DNA from: CBDFHB01 sp965250115
GTDB lineage: Bacteria > Acidobacteriota > Vicinamibacteria > Marinacidobacterales > SMYC01
Length of the DNA: 64,000 nt
Direction: 5' to 3'
NCBI GenBank assembly: GCA_965250115.1
Contig: CBDFNJ010000002.1
Coordinates: 434,001 to 498,000 of the forward strand
Below the pieces are notes generated by a model. The model worked only from the letters and a program-made list of their open reading frames with translations, searched no databases and was not told the DNA's origin. The translations under genes were made by a program, and so were the position numbers. Within the stretch, counting starts at the first letter, position 1, and each line of letters opens with the position of its first letter. Of this stretch, positions 9,333 through 18,690 are shown one piece after another.

Positions 9333-9755
9333 TCAGCGGAGAGTGAACGTGTAGTACGTGACGGTGATATTCTCCGCGGCTTCGCCCGTGTCTGATGCGT
9401 CATCCGAGCCGCCGATCCTGAGCCCTGCGCGGAGCTGATCAAACTTGCCCCTCGGCAGCGTGATGTGCTGGCGTGCTACCGGCATGGTCTTGTTGAGCTC
9501 ATGCAGGACGAACTTGGTCCACCCGCCGCCTGGAATAGATGAGCGGCCCTCAATCTTGACGTCAATCCCGCCCGTCACGTCGAGCCGGACGACGCTGATA
9601 ATGATAACTTTGTCTGTGTCACCGCCGACAGGGATCCATCCATCCTCCTTCCCAGTGTCCCCGACTTCGGTGAAGACAAATCGAGTGGAGTCCAGGTCGT
9701 ATGAGTCGAACAGTTTCTTGGTCTTGCTCTCCGCCGAAGCAAGTCCAGTGGACAC
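9333..9755 (-). CDS. Secreted protein of unknown function, start uncertain
   Basis: The open frame from GTG 9755 encodes about 140 residues rich in beta strands, with no family I recognise. Just upstream in frame are RWQLRVSLLAAVVS-type residues that complete a good signal peptide ending ASAES. That extension has no ATG, GTG or TTG before an in-frame TGA. Either an unusual start codon is used or the true start was lost. Confidence 0.5.
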   Translation of the reverse strand: MSTGLASAESKTKKLFDSYDLDSTRFVFTEVGDTGKEDGWIPVGGDTDKVIIISVVRLDVTGGIDVKIEGRSSIPGGGWTKFVLHELNKTMPVARQHITLPRGKFDQLRAGLRIGGSDDASDTGEAAENITVTYYTFTLR

Positions 9756-10063
9756 CAGGGAGACGACTGCAGCAAGCAGGGATACCCGGAGCTGCCATCT
9801 ATGTCGTATCGCTCACCTCCAAGGGATCGAACCTCTCTTGCTCTATTTTGCCTCATGGGCTAGCGATTGGAGTCTCCCCAATCTAACGCCCCGACGCGAA
9901 AGAACTCATCTTTCTGGCGGTTCAATGACCTCCGGGAAAAACAGGCGAAGGATGCGAAGTGATTATAGCCGAGTGCGTGCAAGACACCGAGTGCTATGTC
10001 CTTACGGCTGGGGTACTGCAAGCTACGATCATGAGAAGCCGCTACACGAGAGCGGGCAGAGCT
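9756..10063. other. No gene seen before IS256-A copy 2
   Basis: About 300 bases with no convincing frame. They form the left flank of IS256-A copy 2, and the 8 bases before its end (GCAGAGCT) are not repeated on the other side. Confidence 0.5.
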
Positions 10064-11430
10064 GGATGTGTCCCGAGGTCCGTGGAAAAAGAACGGCGCC
10101 CTCCACTCCGTCATCAGAGTATCAGATCAGGCGGCAACCTCCGCGTGTTCGAGAACCTCGCTCAGACGTTGGTAGCCGTCGATGCGTCGTAGTTGAATCT
10201 GGCCAGAGGCGATAAGCCCAAACAGCAAAGCGACCGCGGACTCCTCGCTGGAGAACGACGCTTGGGTTTTCGTCCGGCGTCGAAACTCGCGGTTGAGATT
10301 CTCCAGAGCATTGGTCGTTCGAATCGATTTCCACATGGCACGAGGGAATTCATAGAAGGTCAGCAGCTGATTACCGGCCTCCTCTAGGCTTCGGACGACG
10401 GCCGGCGCGAGAGGCGTCCACTTGGCGACGAGCTCGTCATAGGCTTTGCGAGCATCGATCCCGTTCTTGGCGTAGACGATCCGGTTGTAGTCACGCCGGA
10501 GCTCACGGCGTGCGTGCGCCGGGCAATGTTGGAGCAAGTTGGCGCGCTTGTGCTCGGTACATCGCTGCAACCGGCACCCCGGCCACTTCTCCAGCGCTTT
10601 CGTCAGCCCCTTGTGGCCGTCGCTGATCACTAGCTTGGGAGCCCGGAGTCCTCGAGCCTGGAGTCCCTCCAGCACGGAGCCCCAATGCGTCGAGGCTTCG
10701 CTCACCGCCAAACGCAATGACAACAGACGTTTCTGCCCGTCTGGCGCGACCCCGAGCGCGACCAGTACGGGTACGCTGATCACACGTTTCGCCATCCGCA
10801 CTTTCAGGTGGAAGCCGTCCAGGTAAACGATCGCGTAGACCTCCTCGCTGAGAGCACGGTTCTGCCATTCCTCGAAGCGCTCCTTCAGCCGGCTAACCAC
10901 GCGAGACACCGCGCTCTTCGATAGGTGCTCCTCACCGAGCAGTGGTTTCAGCGCTTTGCGGATCCGGCGGCTATTCGCGCCCGACAAGTAGGTCCCCAAG
11001 ATCGCCTCGTCGACCTCACGAGTCCGGCGCGCGTACCGGGGCAACAGCTCGCTCCTGAACTCTGTCGTTTCTCCCGTTTCCTCGTCTCGCACGCGGGCTC
11101 GTGGCACCCGGAGCTCGCGAGTTCCCACCGACGTCGTCACGCGACGGGTTTCGGCTCCGTTGCGATATCCACGGCGGTCTTCCGCACGCTCGTAGCTACC
11201 ACACCCCAGCGCTTGGTCGACTTCTTCCTCGAGCACGACCTCGATCGTCTCCAGTACCCGCTTACGCAGCCGAAGTTGGACGAACTCCCGATACTCGCTT
11301 ACAGACTCCTTCGATATGGTGGTAGGCTTCTTCATGGCGTAATCCTCCTCCTCGCCTTTCCAGGCGCGGTTTCGTTTTGTTTAACCGGAGGTTACGCCAT
11401 TCTTATTTCCACGGGAAGCGGGACGGATCC
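10064..11430 (-). mobile_element. IS256-family element, type A, copy 2 (1,367 bp)
   Basis: The ends are GGATGTGTCCCGAGG and, inverted, GGATCCGTCCCGCTTCC. They enclose one intact transposase gene. No target duplication is visible (left flank GCAGAGCT, right flank AATCCCAA). It lies in inverted orientation to copy 3 at 12135, 704 bases away, so recombination between copies may have swapped its flanks. Confidence 0.9.
10127..11335 (-). CDS. IS256-family transposase (type A), intact
   Basis: A 402-residue Mutator-type DDE transposase. It has VYLDGFHLKVR (first D), VISDGHKGL (second D), LQRCTEHKRANLL, and SIRTTNALENLNREFRR (E). This is the only unbroken type A transposase in the window; copy 1 is a stub and copy 3 is interrupted and frameshifted. 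Confidence 0.92.
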   Translation of the reverse strand: MKKPTTISKESVSEYREFVQLRLRKRVLETIEVVLEEEVDQALGCGSYERAEDRRGYRNGAETRRVTTSVGTRELRVPRARVRDEETGETTEFRSELLPRYARRTREVDEAILGTYLSGANSRRIRKALKPLLGEEHLSKSAVSRVVSRLKERFEEWQNRALSEEVYAIVYLDGFHLKVRMAKRVISVPVLVALGVAPDGQKRLLSLRLAVSEASTHWGSVLEGLQARGLRAPKLVISDGHKGLTKALEKWPGCRLQRCTEHKRANLLQHCPAHARRELRRDYNRIVYAKNGIDARKAYDELVAKWTPLAPAVVRSLEEAGNQLLTFYEFPRAMWKSIRTTNALENLNREFRRRTKTQASFSSEESAVALLFGLIASGQIQLRRIDGYQRLSEVLEHAEVAA

Positions 11431-11517
11431 AATCCCAAGGTGGCCGATGCTTCTACTGCTGCATGCTCATAGAGCTCCAGCGGAAAACGCAAACAGGTCT
11501 GAAGTCAGGGGTCCGGA

Positions 11518-11783
11518 GTGGAACCGACAGAAACGAGAATTCTAAAGGTGCTCGTGAATTATTGGGATGGCAAGACACCCAAATATCCGAACGGCCCGAT
11601 GCCGCCGCCTGGAGACTGGGTCGCCGAGACCACCTTCGCCCAAAAACTGGGATACGAGGTTCGTGGTAGTAAAGTCTTAGATAACCAATTCCGAGCGGCC
11701 GTTGAATCACTCAAGAAGCAGGACTTCATACGCCGCGCCTGGACCTCGTCGGAGTCCGGTCGGTGGCAGATTCGACCAACCAC
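11518..11783 (+). pseudogene. Winged-helix-like protein truncated by ISAzo13
   Basis: From GTG 11518 the frame encodes about 88 residues before the ISAzo13 end. ETRILKVLVNYW, VAETTFAQKLGYE and VESLKKQDFIRRAW, then GRWQIRPTTKG, have the look of a wHTH domain with a terminal wing. That is a reading by eye, not a family match. The native C-terminus is lost; 17923 onward is another gene's 3' end. Confidence 0.45.
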
Positions 11784-12769
11784 TAAGGGCCGCCGACAAA
11801 ATAACTGTCTAGTTTTGAGCACACTCTTCCTGTTTCAGGTCGTGATCGCGATGTCGTCTGGCATCACGAGAGCCTGGCAAGCTCCCTAGAAACGGAACAT
11901 TTGTAGGTCTTCAGCAACCAGCGCGTGTTTGGCAAACGGTCCTCATTTTAGGAGGATTACGCCTATCAAGGAGCACTTCTCCTATTATGAGACCTACGAG
12001 CTATCAGTCTGAAGATCTCGACCGCCTGTTGAGGAAGCACAAAATAGCTACCCTCGATGATTTGAAGGCAGTGTTGGGTACCGATGTGGACTCGACCGTC
12101 TTCCGAAAGCTCAATGAGTTGGCGTATCGGACAAGGATCCGTCCCGCTTCCCGTGGAAATAAGAATGGCGTAACCTCCGGTTAAACAAAACGAAACCGCG
12201 CCTGGAAAGGCGAGGAGGAGGATTACGCCATGAAGAAGCCTACCACCATATCGAAGGAGTCTGTAAGCGAGTATCGGGAGTTCGTCCAACTTCGGCTGCG
12301 TAAGCGGGTACTGGAGGCGATCGAGGTCGTGCTCGAGGAAGAAGTCGACCAAGCGCTGGGGTGTGGTAGCTACGAGCGTGCGGAAAACCGCCGTGGATAT
12401 CGCAACGGAGCCGAAACCCGTCGCGTGACGACGTCGGTGGGAACTCGCGAGCTCCGGGTGCCACGAGCCCGCGTGCGAGACGAGGAAACGGGAGAAACGA
12501 CAGAGTTCAGGAGCGAGCTGTTGCCCCGGTACGCGCGCCGGACTCGTGAGGTCGACGAGGCGATCTTGGGGACCTACTTGTCGGGCGCGAATAGCCGCAG
12601 GATCCGCAAAGCGCTGAAACCACTGCTCGGTGAGGAGCACCTATCGAAGAGCGCGGTGTCTCGCGTGGTTAGCCGGCTGAAGGAGCGCTTCGAGGAATGG
12701 CAGAACCGTGCTCTCAGCGAGGAGGTCGAGTCAAGCCCATTCTTAGTTGAAACTCTCCACGGCTCACGT

Positions 12770-14062
12770 TTAAGCGACCTTCTTCTTCGATACGGTTGAT
12801 GTCTTCGCCTCGATCTTCAGTTCCCGCTTGAGAGCTTCGCGAAGCTTGGGAAGATGGCGGTAGCCCACCACCTTCCTCAAGCGCGGTTCGATGTCTACGA
12901 GCGCCGTTGCCAACCAGCGCTGGCGTTGGCTCGAGTTCTTCCAGTGGTCGACCTTCGCGCAGCGTTCCTCGACGAGAGCATTGACGGACTCAAGGCAGTT
13001 CGTCGTCTTGAACGAACGGCCCAGCACCGCGTGTACGCCGAGTCGATGCAACGTCAGCGTCTCCTCAAGGCCTTCCTCCAGGCTGCCAGCTGCGGATTGG
13101 TTCCGCTCTTCTAACTCACCGTGGAGTTGCTCGAGCGCAGTGAGGGCCTCTTCGTACTCCGGCCTGTTGTAGGCCCACTGGAGCCGCTTGCGCCATGACG
13201 CCTGCTCGCCCTTGGACAGGTAGCTCACTACGTTTTCACGTTTGTGCCACTGGCAGCGTTGTATCAGGGCCCGCTTACGGAATGCCTTCTTGACTGCCGC
13301 TTGGAGACCCTTGCCGCCGTCGATGATCACCAGCAGACCCTGGGAGATATCGAGTCCCCGCTCGAGCAGTGAACGCAGGAACGGCGTCAACACCTGCGCG
13401 TTCTCCGTGTCCGTCTCCACGAAGCCCAAGAAGCGGTTTTCCCCGCAAAGCGTGATGCCCAGAGCCACGACCATCGTTGCCTCGGCGAATGTCTTCCCAT
13501 CCAGAAACAGCGCCACCACATCCTCGCCGGTCAGATCTCGTTCCTGCATCTCCCGCAGCTTCGCAGCGCTCGCTTGCACGAACCCTCGGGACACCGTTGA
13601 GCTCGACAGTCCGATGGCGCCCGGAATCGCTTCCGCTGCCGCCTCGTAGTTGCGACAAGAGATTCCGTAGAGAACTCGTTTCAGCAGAAGATCATTCACC
13701 TCACCGCCGTGGCTCACCGCCTCGTAGCAGCGAAGCGGAATCTCTCCTCCCTCGATGCTCCGAACCCGTGGCACACGGATCGGTACCCGCTGGCCGCCAA
13801 GCCCTACCGTGCCCGGGTTGCTTCCGTGACGGCGACCGCGCTCCAGCTCGTCCTTGCGAGAGTATCGCTCTCCCGCCAACGCCTTCACTTCGTCGTCGAG
13901 CAACTCGTGAACGTGCATTAGACCAAGGGGGACCAACGAACGGATCATCTCTACCTTGGCGTCCAGCGCGAGTTCCCCGTAATCCTCGTGCCTCACCATC
14001 TCGACCTCACCCAAACGACGCGACTTCTTGCGTTTCTTGACCGAACGTAGCAGACTTCCCAT
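12770..14062 (-). CDS. IS256/Mutator-family transposase (type B)
   Basis: A 430-residue protein with VALFLDGKTFAEATM (first D), LLVIIDGGKGLQAA (second D), LIQRCQWHKRENVVSYL and SFKTTNCLESVNALV (E). The basic N-terminus SVKKRKKSRR fits end binding. The reading frame is complete; the ISL3 insertion lies upstream of its start, between the gene and the right end, so it may reduce mobility rather than destroy the protein. Confidence 0.92.
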   Translation of the reverse strand: MGSLLRSVKKRKKSRRLGEVEMVRHEDYGELALDAKVEMIRSLVPLGLMHVHELLDDEVKALAGERYSRKDELERGRRHGSNPGTVGLGGQRVPIRVPRVRSIEGGEIPLRCYEAVSHGGEVNDLLLKRVLYGISCRNYEAAAEAIPGAIGLSSSTVSRGFVQASAAKLREMQERDLTGEDVVALFLDGKTFAEATMVVALGITLCGENRFLGFVETDTENAQVLTPFLRSLLERGLDISQGLLVIIDGGKGLQAAVKKAFRKRALIQRCQWHKRENVVSYLSKGEQASWRKRLQWAYNRPEYEEALTALEQLHGELEERNQSAAGSLEEGLEETLTLHRLGVHAVLGRSFKTTNCLESVNALVEERCAKVDHWKNSSQRQRWLATALVDIEPRLRKVVGYRHLPKLREALKRELKIEAKTSTVSKKKVA

Positions 14063-14140
14063 CTCGGCTCCTTTCTTCGCGGCTTGATTTCGTTTTGTCC
14101 AACGCCATCAAACCACGGGGTTTGGAGCCGTTTCAATTCC

Positions 14141-15524
14141 GGGTTAACGCGGATTCGTGTGGGTAAGTTCTGACGGAAAAACAGTGTAACTCATTGTGTG
14201 GAAAAGGTATCGAGTACTTCATCAGGTGCTGAAAAGTGGTCCATTTTTAGGATAGGCTAACCGAGTGAAAAATTCCCAGTCAATCCGCTCGCTGTTTGCG
14301 CTGCCAGGTTTCGTGGTTGGTGCCGGATTGAAGGGTCTATTCGGTGACCGATACGCCCGCGTCATCCAGCTCAAGAGGCGAAAAAAACAGCTGTGTGCTC
14401 TTACTGTGGGCAACGGTGCCGGGGGCGCTATGACAAGCAAGTGTGCCGGGTCCGCGACCTGTCGTTGGCAGGCTGGCAGATCTATCTGGAATACGAGCGT
14501 TGGCGCGTCAACTGTTCTGGGTGCGGCGGTGTGCATGTAGAACACCTAGACTGGCTGGCGAACAACTCGCGCTACACCCAGCGTTTTGCGACGCATGTGG
14601 GCAAGCTGTGCCGGGATATGCCGAACAAGGCGGTGGCCGAGATGGAACGTCTGCACCACGGTACGGTGAAGGCTCTGGATACGCTCTACACGCAAGAGCA
14701 GGTCGACCGGGCGGGGCTACCGGCGCCTCGGGCCATCGGTGTCGATGAGATCTCCATCCGCAAGGGACATAACTATCGCGTCATTGTCAGCGACCTGGAG
14801 CGGGCGCGTCCCATCTGGGTGGGCGGTGAGGGTCGCAAAGAAACCGACATCGATTTGTTCTTCAAGGCGCTGGGCGGAAAGAAAAGCGCCCGTATCAAGC
14901 TGGCCGCCATGGATATGTGGAAGCCCTTCCGGAACTCGGTGATTCACAACGCGCCTAATGCGCGGATCATCTTCGACAAGTTTCATATCATGCGTCATCT
15001 GTCAAAGGCCCTCGATGAGGTCCGGCGCGGTGAGTACAAACGCCTCAGCGGCAAGGACCGGTCGTACATCAAGGGGCAGCGTTACACTTTGCTTTCCCGG
15101 CGGGAGAACCTGAGCCTAGACGGTCGCCGCGCACTCAAAAAGTTGCTCCAGGCCAACCGGCGCCTGAACACCGCCTATATTTTGAAGGAGGCCTTCGGGC
15201 AACTCTGGGATTACCGCACCGAACGCGGCGCTCGCGCCTTTTTCACTCGTTGGAAAGACAGCCTCAAATGGCAACGCCTGCATCCGTACCAGAAGTTCGC
15301 CGGTATGATTGAGTCCCATTGGGATGGTATCGCCTCCTACTGTCATCCGGAGAACAAAGTCAGTCTCGGCCTAGTTGAAGGGGTCAACAACAAAATCCGT
15401 GTTCTGCAACGACGCGCCTACGGCTATCGCGACGAGGAATATCTCAAGCTGAAGATCGTGGCGGCTTTCCTTCTGCCATTACCCAGAAATGCCGTCTTCA
15501 ACCCACACGAATCCGCGTAGACCC
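14141..15524 (+). mobile_element. ISL3-family element (1,384 bp), innermost of the nest
   Basis: The ends GGGTTAACGCGGATTCGTG and, inverted, GGGTCTACGCGGATTCGTG are nearly perfect repeats. A perfect 8-bp duplication TCAATTCC (14133-14140 and 15525-15532) has the length expected for ISL3. It carries one transposase gene. As the innermost element it is the youngest insertion. Confidence 0.95.
14265..15520 (+). CDS. ISL3-family transposase, read through a -1 shift at A7
   Basis: The natural start is ATG 14265 (MKNSQSIRSLFALPG). That frame must slip -1 at A7 (14381-14387, zero-frame CGA AAA AAA) to enter the long frame from 14390. The long frame has the zinc finger CSYCGQRC...VNCSGCGG, then AIGVDEISIRKGHNY, AAMDMWKPF, IIFDKFHIMRHL and the late acidic SLGLVEGVNNKIRV, as in DDE_Tnp_ISL3. 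About 420 residues in total. It could be programmed frameshifting or a one-base loss. Confidence 0.85.
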
Positions 15525-17925
15525 TCAATTCCCAACTAAGATTGGCACACTTTCAGGAGGTCTACGCGATCGTTTACCTGGACGGCTTCCACCTGAAAGT
15601 GCGGATGGCGAAACGTGTGAACAGCGTACCCGTACTGGTCGCGCTCGGGGTCGCGCCAGACGGGCAGAAACGTCTGTTGTCATTGCGTCTGGCGGTGAGC
15701 GAAGCCTCGACGCATTGGGGCTCCGTGCTGGAGGGACTCCAGGCTCGAGGACTCCGGGCTCCCAAGCTAGTGATCAGCGACGGCCACAAGGGGCTGGCGA
15801 AAGCGCTGGAGAAGTGGCCGGGGTGCCGGTTGCAGCGATGTACCGAGCACAAGCGCGCCAACTTGCTCCAACATTGCCCGGCGCACGCACGCCGTGAGCT
15901 CCGGCGTGACTACAACCGGATCGTCTACGCCAAGAACGGATCGATGCTCGCAAAGCCTATGACGAGCTCGTCGCCAAGTGGACGCCTCTCGCGCCGGCCG
16001 TCGTCCGAAGCCTAGAGGAGGCCGGTAATCAGCTGCTGACCTTCTATGAATTCCCTCGTGCCATGTGGAAATCGATTCGAACGACCAATGCTCTGGAGAA
16101 TCTCAACCGCGAGTTTCGACGCCGGACGAAAACCCAAGCGTCGTTCTCCAGCGAGGAGTCCGCGGTCGCTTTGCTGTTTGGGCTTATCGCCTCTGGCCAG
16201 ATTCAACTACGACGCATCGACGGCTACCAACGTCTGAGCGAGGTTCTCGAACACGCGGAGGTTGCCGCCTGATCTGATACCCTGATGACGGAGTGGAGGG
16301 CGCCGTTCTTTTTCCACGAACCTCGGGACACATCCTCGGACAAGCTACTCCCACCGTGGTAGCTACTACACGTTGGACGAGATCGCCCAGTTCGATCGAA
16401 AAGGTCTTTGGTCGTTGCGCTCAGTGTGGTTCTCGAAGTACGGGACGTTGCTTGCGACGGTAAAAGCGTTGGTCGCGGCCTGTGAGGCAGGCTACTACGT
16501 CGACGAGCTCGAGGACGTGGTGCAGGTTGACGTCAAGGCTCCTCTGTTGAAACTGGTCCGAGAGAAAAGATTGGCGCGCGAGCAGGTGTTCGGCCGATAT
16601 CTGTATCTGGCCACCGATGTGAGCACGCGCAAGCAACAGCTCTCGGCCCGCCAGGTACATGAGGCGTCACCTTCCACGTTGGGCTGGGTCGGGGGAGTCC
16701 GCGTGCTCCCCGTGGAGTTGAAGGCTGCGATCGTTCTTTTCTACAGCCTGCTCGATGAAAAGCAGCGCCGTCTCTACGCGGGAGTCGAGGCCATGAAGCT
16801 CGGTCACGGTGGCAACCAACAGATTGCCGAACTGCTCGGGATGGGTCCGAGCACGGTAGCCAGAGGTCGTAGGGAATTGCTAATGAGAGATGTTGAGCTC
16901 GACGGAGTTCGGCGAAAGGGTGGCGGACGGCGCGCCGTGCAAAAAAAAGCCAGAAGTCATCGCCAAGATCGAAGAACTCATGAAGCACGACACCGCGGGC
17001 GATCCGATGACGGGAGTGAAATGGACGCGGCGGACCACCGACAAGATTGCTTGCGAGCTAAGAAGCCTCGGTGTGAACGTCAGCAGCAAAACCGTCGGTC
17101 GACTGCTCAAACAGCTCGGCTTCTCGTTGCGGGTGAACCACAAGAAGCTGTGCGGTGCCACGTCCGAAGATCGCGATACCCAATTCGCGTGTATCGCCGA
17201 ACTGCGCGCGCGTTTTGCCGCAGCTGGTCATCCCATCATCAGCGTAGACACGAAGAAACGGGAGCTGGTGGGATTATTCAAAAACGGCGGGCAGGCCTGG
17301 AACCGCGAGCCGACTCTCGTCAAAGACCATGACTTCCGTTCCGAATCGAACGGCATCGCAATCCCCTACGGCGTCTACGATCTGCTCGCGAACCGCGGGA
17401 CAGTGTTCATTGGTACCTCGTACAACACCCCGGACTTCGCCGTGAATGCCATCGAGAAGTGGTGGCGAACGGAAGGACGGCGACGCTATCCTGCAGCCCG
17501 TGACCTCGCGATATTGGCAGACGCCGGGGGCAGCAATGGCTGTCGGTGTCGGGGTTGGAAGCACGGGCTTCAAACGCGGATTTGCAATCGCCACGACATC
17601 GCTATCACCATAGCCCACTATCCGTCCGGTACATCCAAGTGGAATCCAGTGGAGCACCGTCTGTTCAACGAGATCAGCAAGAACTGGGCGGGCAGGCCTC
17701 TCGACAGCTACGAAACCATCCTCAAATACATCCGCACGACCACCACCTCTTCCGGTTTGCGAGTACGCGCACACCTTATCCGGCGTCGTTATCCGAAGGG
17801 CGTCAAAATCACTGACGAGCGGATGCAGGCGCTTTCCGTTACAAAGGACCAGACTCTACCCAAATGGAACTACACCATCCGACCGTCTTGAAAACGGGAA
17901 CTTATTTTGTCGCCGGCCCTTAGGT

Positions 17926-18432
17926 TTATTCTTCTACGGTGATTGTGATGGTCTCGCAGAGGCCGGGCTCGTCCAGGGTCCGGTGCTCGCCGTCTCCGAG
18001 CTGGAGCGCGAGCGTGTGCTCACCGGGAGTAAGTTGCATTTCAATGACCGCGGAACCGTCCCCGAAGTGAACCCAAGGGGCGGCCTCGGGAATGAGCTCG
18101 CCGACGGGCAGGCATTCCGTATCGACACCGATGTGATGGTGTCCGGCGCCCGCGTGGACGTCGCCCTTCGGCTCGATGGTGATGTTCTCGGAGCCGAACT
18201 CGAAGGCGACCGGTGACGCGATAACCGCCCCTTGCTCCGGCTGGATGAACCAGACGCGCGGCGCGCCCGATCCCTCCATCTCCATCTCGTGCTCCGCCTC
18301 TTCCGTCGCGGCCTCTTCACCGTCTCCTCCACCCGAAGAGCAGGCTATCGCGAAGCCCATCGCGAAAAGACAAGTCAATCCGATTGCGCAGATTCGAAAC
18401 CAGGCTGCCGAATGGCAGTGATTTTTCGACAT
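17926..18432 (-). CDS. DUF4399 lipoprotein
   Basis: 168 residues from ATG 18432. The lipoprotein signal peptide FAMGFAIAC-SS is followed by an acidic linker (EEAATEEAEHEMEMEG). The rest is a DUF4399 domain: VWFIQPEQGAVIASPVAFEF, the conserved HAGAGHHHIGVDTEC, WVHFGDGSAVIEMQLTPGEHTLALQLGD. The domain is usually exported; its role is unknown and the His cluster may bind metal. Its 3' end lies 4 bases from the ISAzo13 edge, so the stop region was nearly hit. Confidence 0.85.
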   Translation of the reverse strand: MSKNHCHSAAWFRICAIGLTCLFAMGFAIACSSGGGDGEEAATEEAEHEMEMEGSGAPRVWFIQPEQGAVIASPVAFEFGSENITIEPKGDVHAGAGHHHIGVDTECLPVGELIPEAAPWVHFGDGSAVIEMQLTPGEHTLALQLGDGEHRTLDEPGLCETITITVEE

Positions 18433-18690
18433 TTCTCGACTCTCCTCATGGTCAGCGTTGTGCGCCGTCCGCCTCCGTGCTGGCATCGGCGGCTGCGCAA
18501 GAAGGTCCGATACTAGGGCAAAAACGCTCTTCCCACAAGGCCGTCGGGGCCATTCGTGGCGACAAACCTCTGCGGCGCGCGAGTGGGGCCGTCTAGCCGA
18601 GCTCTTCGGCGGACTTACCGAGAAATTGACGTCGTGTGATAGAAAGCTCACGTTCGTTCGATGACATAATCTCACCCCAGGACGGTGGCG

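Larger units (their letters stand above)
12728..15554 (-). mobile_element. IS256-family element, type B, nested in IS256-A (net 1,435 bp)
   Basis: A perfect 8-bp duplication AGGAGGTC (12720-12727 and 15555-15562) flanks it. The imperfect inverted ends are GAGTCAAGCCCATTCTTAG and, from the right, GAAAGTGTGCCAATCTTAG. It carries its own transposase and was later invaded by an ISL3 element between that gene and its right end. Confidence 0.93.
12230..16272 (+). pseudogene. IS256-type A transposase, split by IS256-B and frameshifted
   Basis: The 5' part 12230-12727 ends RALSEEV. The 3' part resumes at 15563 with YAIVYLDGFHLKVR. Near 15948 the sequence reads AACGGATC where the intact copy has AACGGGATC. 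This one-base loss throws the frame into a premature end; the correct frame continues from about 16063 to EHAEVAA. Two independent lesions make it dead. Confidence 0.92.
12135..16335 (+). mobile_element. IS256-type A, copy 3, inserted in ISAzo13
   Basis: The ends GGATCCGTCCCGCTTCC (12135) and CCTCGGGACACATCC (to 16335) match copy 2. The perfect 8-bp duplication is TCGGACAA (12127-12134 and 16336-16343). Without the inner elements it is 1,366 bp, one base shorter than copy 2, matching a G deletion in its transposase. Confidence 0.95.
11987..17891 (+). pseudogene. ISAzo13 transposase with HTH N-terminal extension, split by IS256-A
   Basis: Exons 11987-12134 and 16344-17891 join in frame (NELAYRT then SYSHRGSYYTLDE). 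The first about 150 residues (DDLKAVLGTDVDSTVFRKL, LWSLRSVWFSKYGTL) look like a DNA-binding head. The body is the ISAzo13 DDE domain: RYLAAG-type linkers, IISVDTKKRELVGLFKN, IPYGVYDLLANRG, LADAGGSNGCR, and HYPSGTSKWNPVEHRLF. A +1 shift is needed at A8 (16941-16948). AAGGAG at 11968 is a ribosome site. Interrupted here, so inactive. Confidence 0.85.
11784..17922 (+). mobile_element. ISAzo13-family element carrying three nested ISs (net length about 1,930 bp)
   Basis: The inverted ends are TAAGGGCCGCCGACAAAATA on the left (11784) and, on the opposite strand, TAAGGGCCGGCGACAAAATA on the right (17922). Inside is a single transposase gene that becomes continuous when 12135-16343 is removed. The base-exact boundary and duplication are unclear because the TAA/TTA at the edges may be target sequence. 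Confidence 0.82.

Noticed and set aside
10064..16335. Composite transposon bounded by inverted IS256-A copies
   Set aside because: Copy 3 has its own private duplication (TCGGACAA on both of its sides) and the outer flanks 10063 and 16336 do not match, so the two did not move as one unit.
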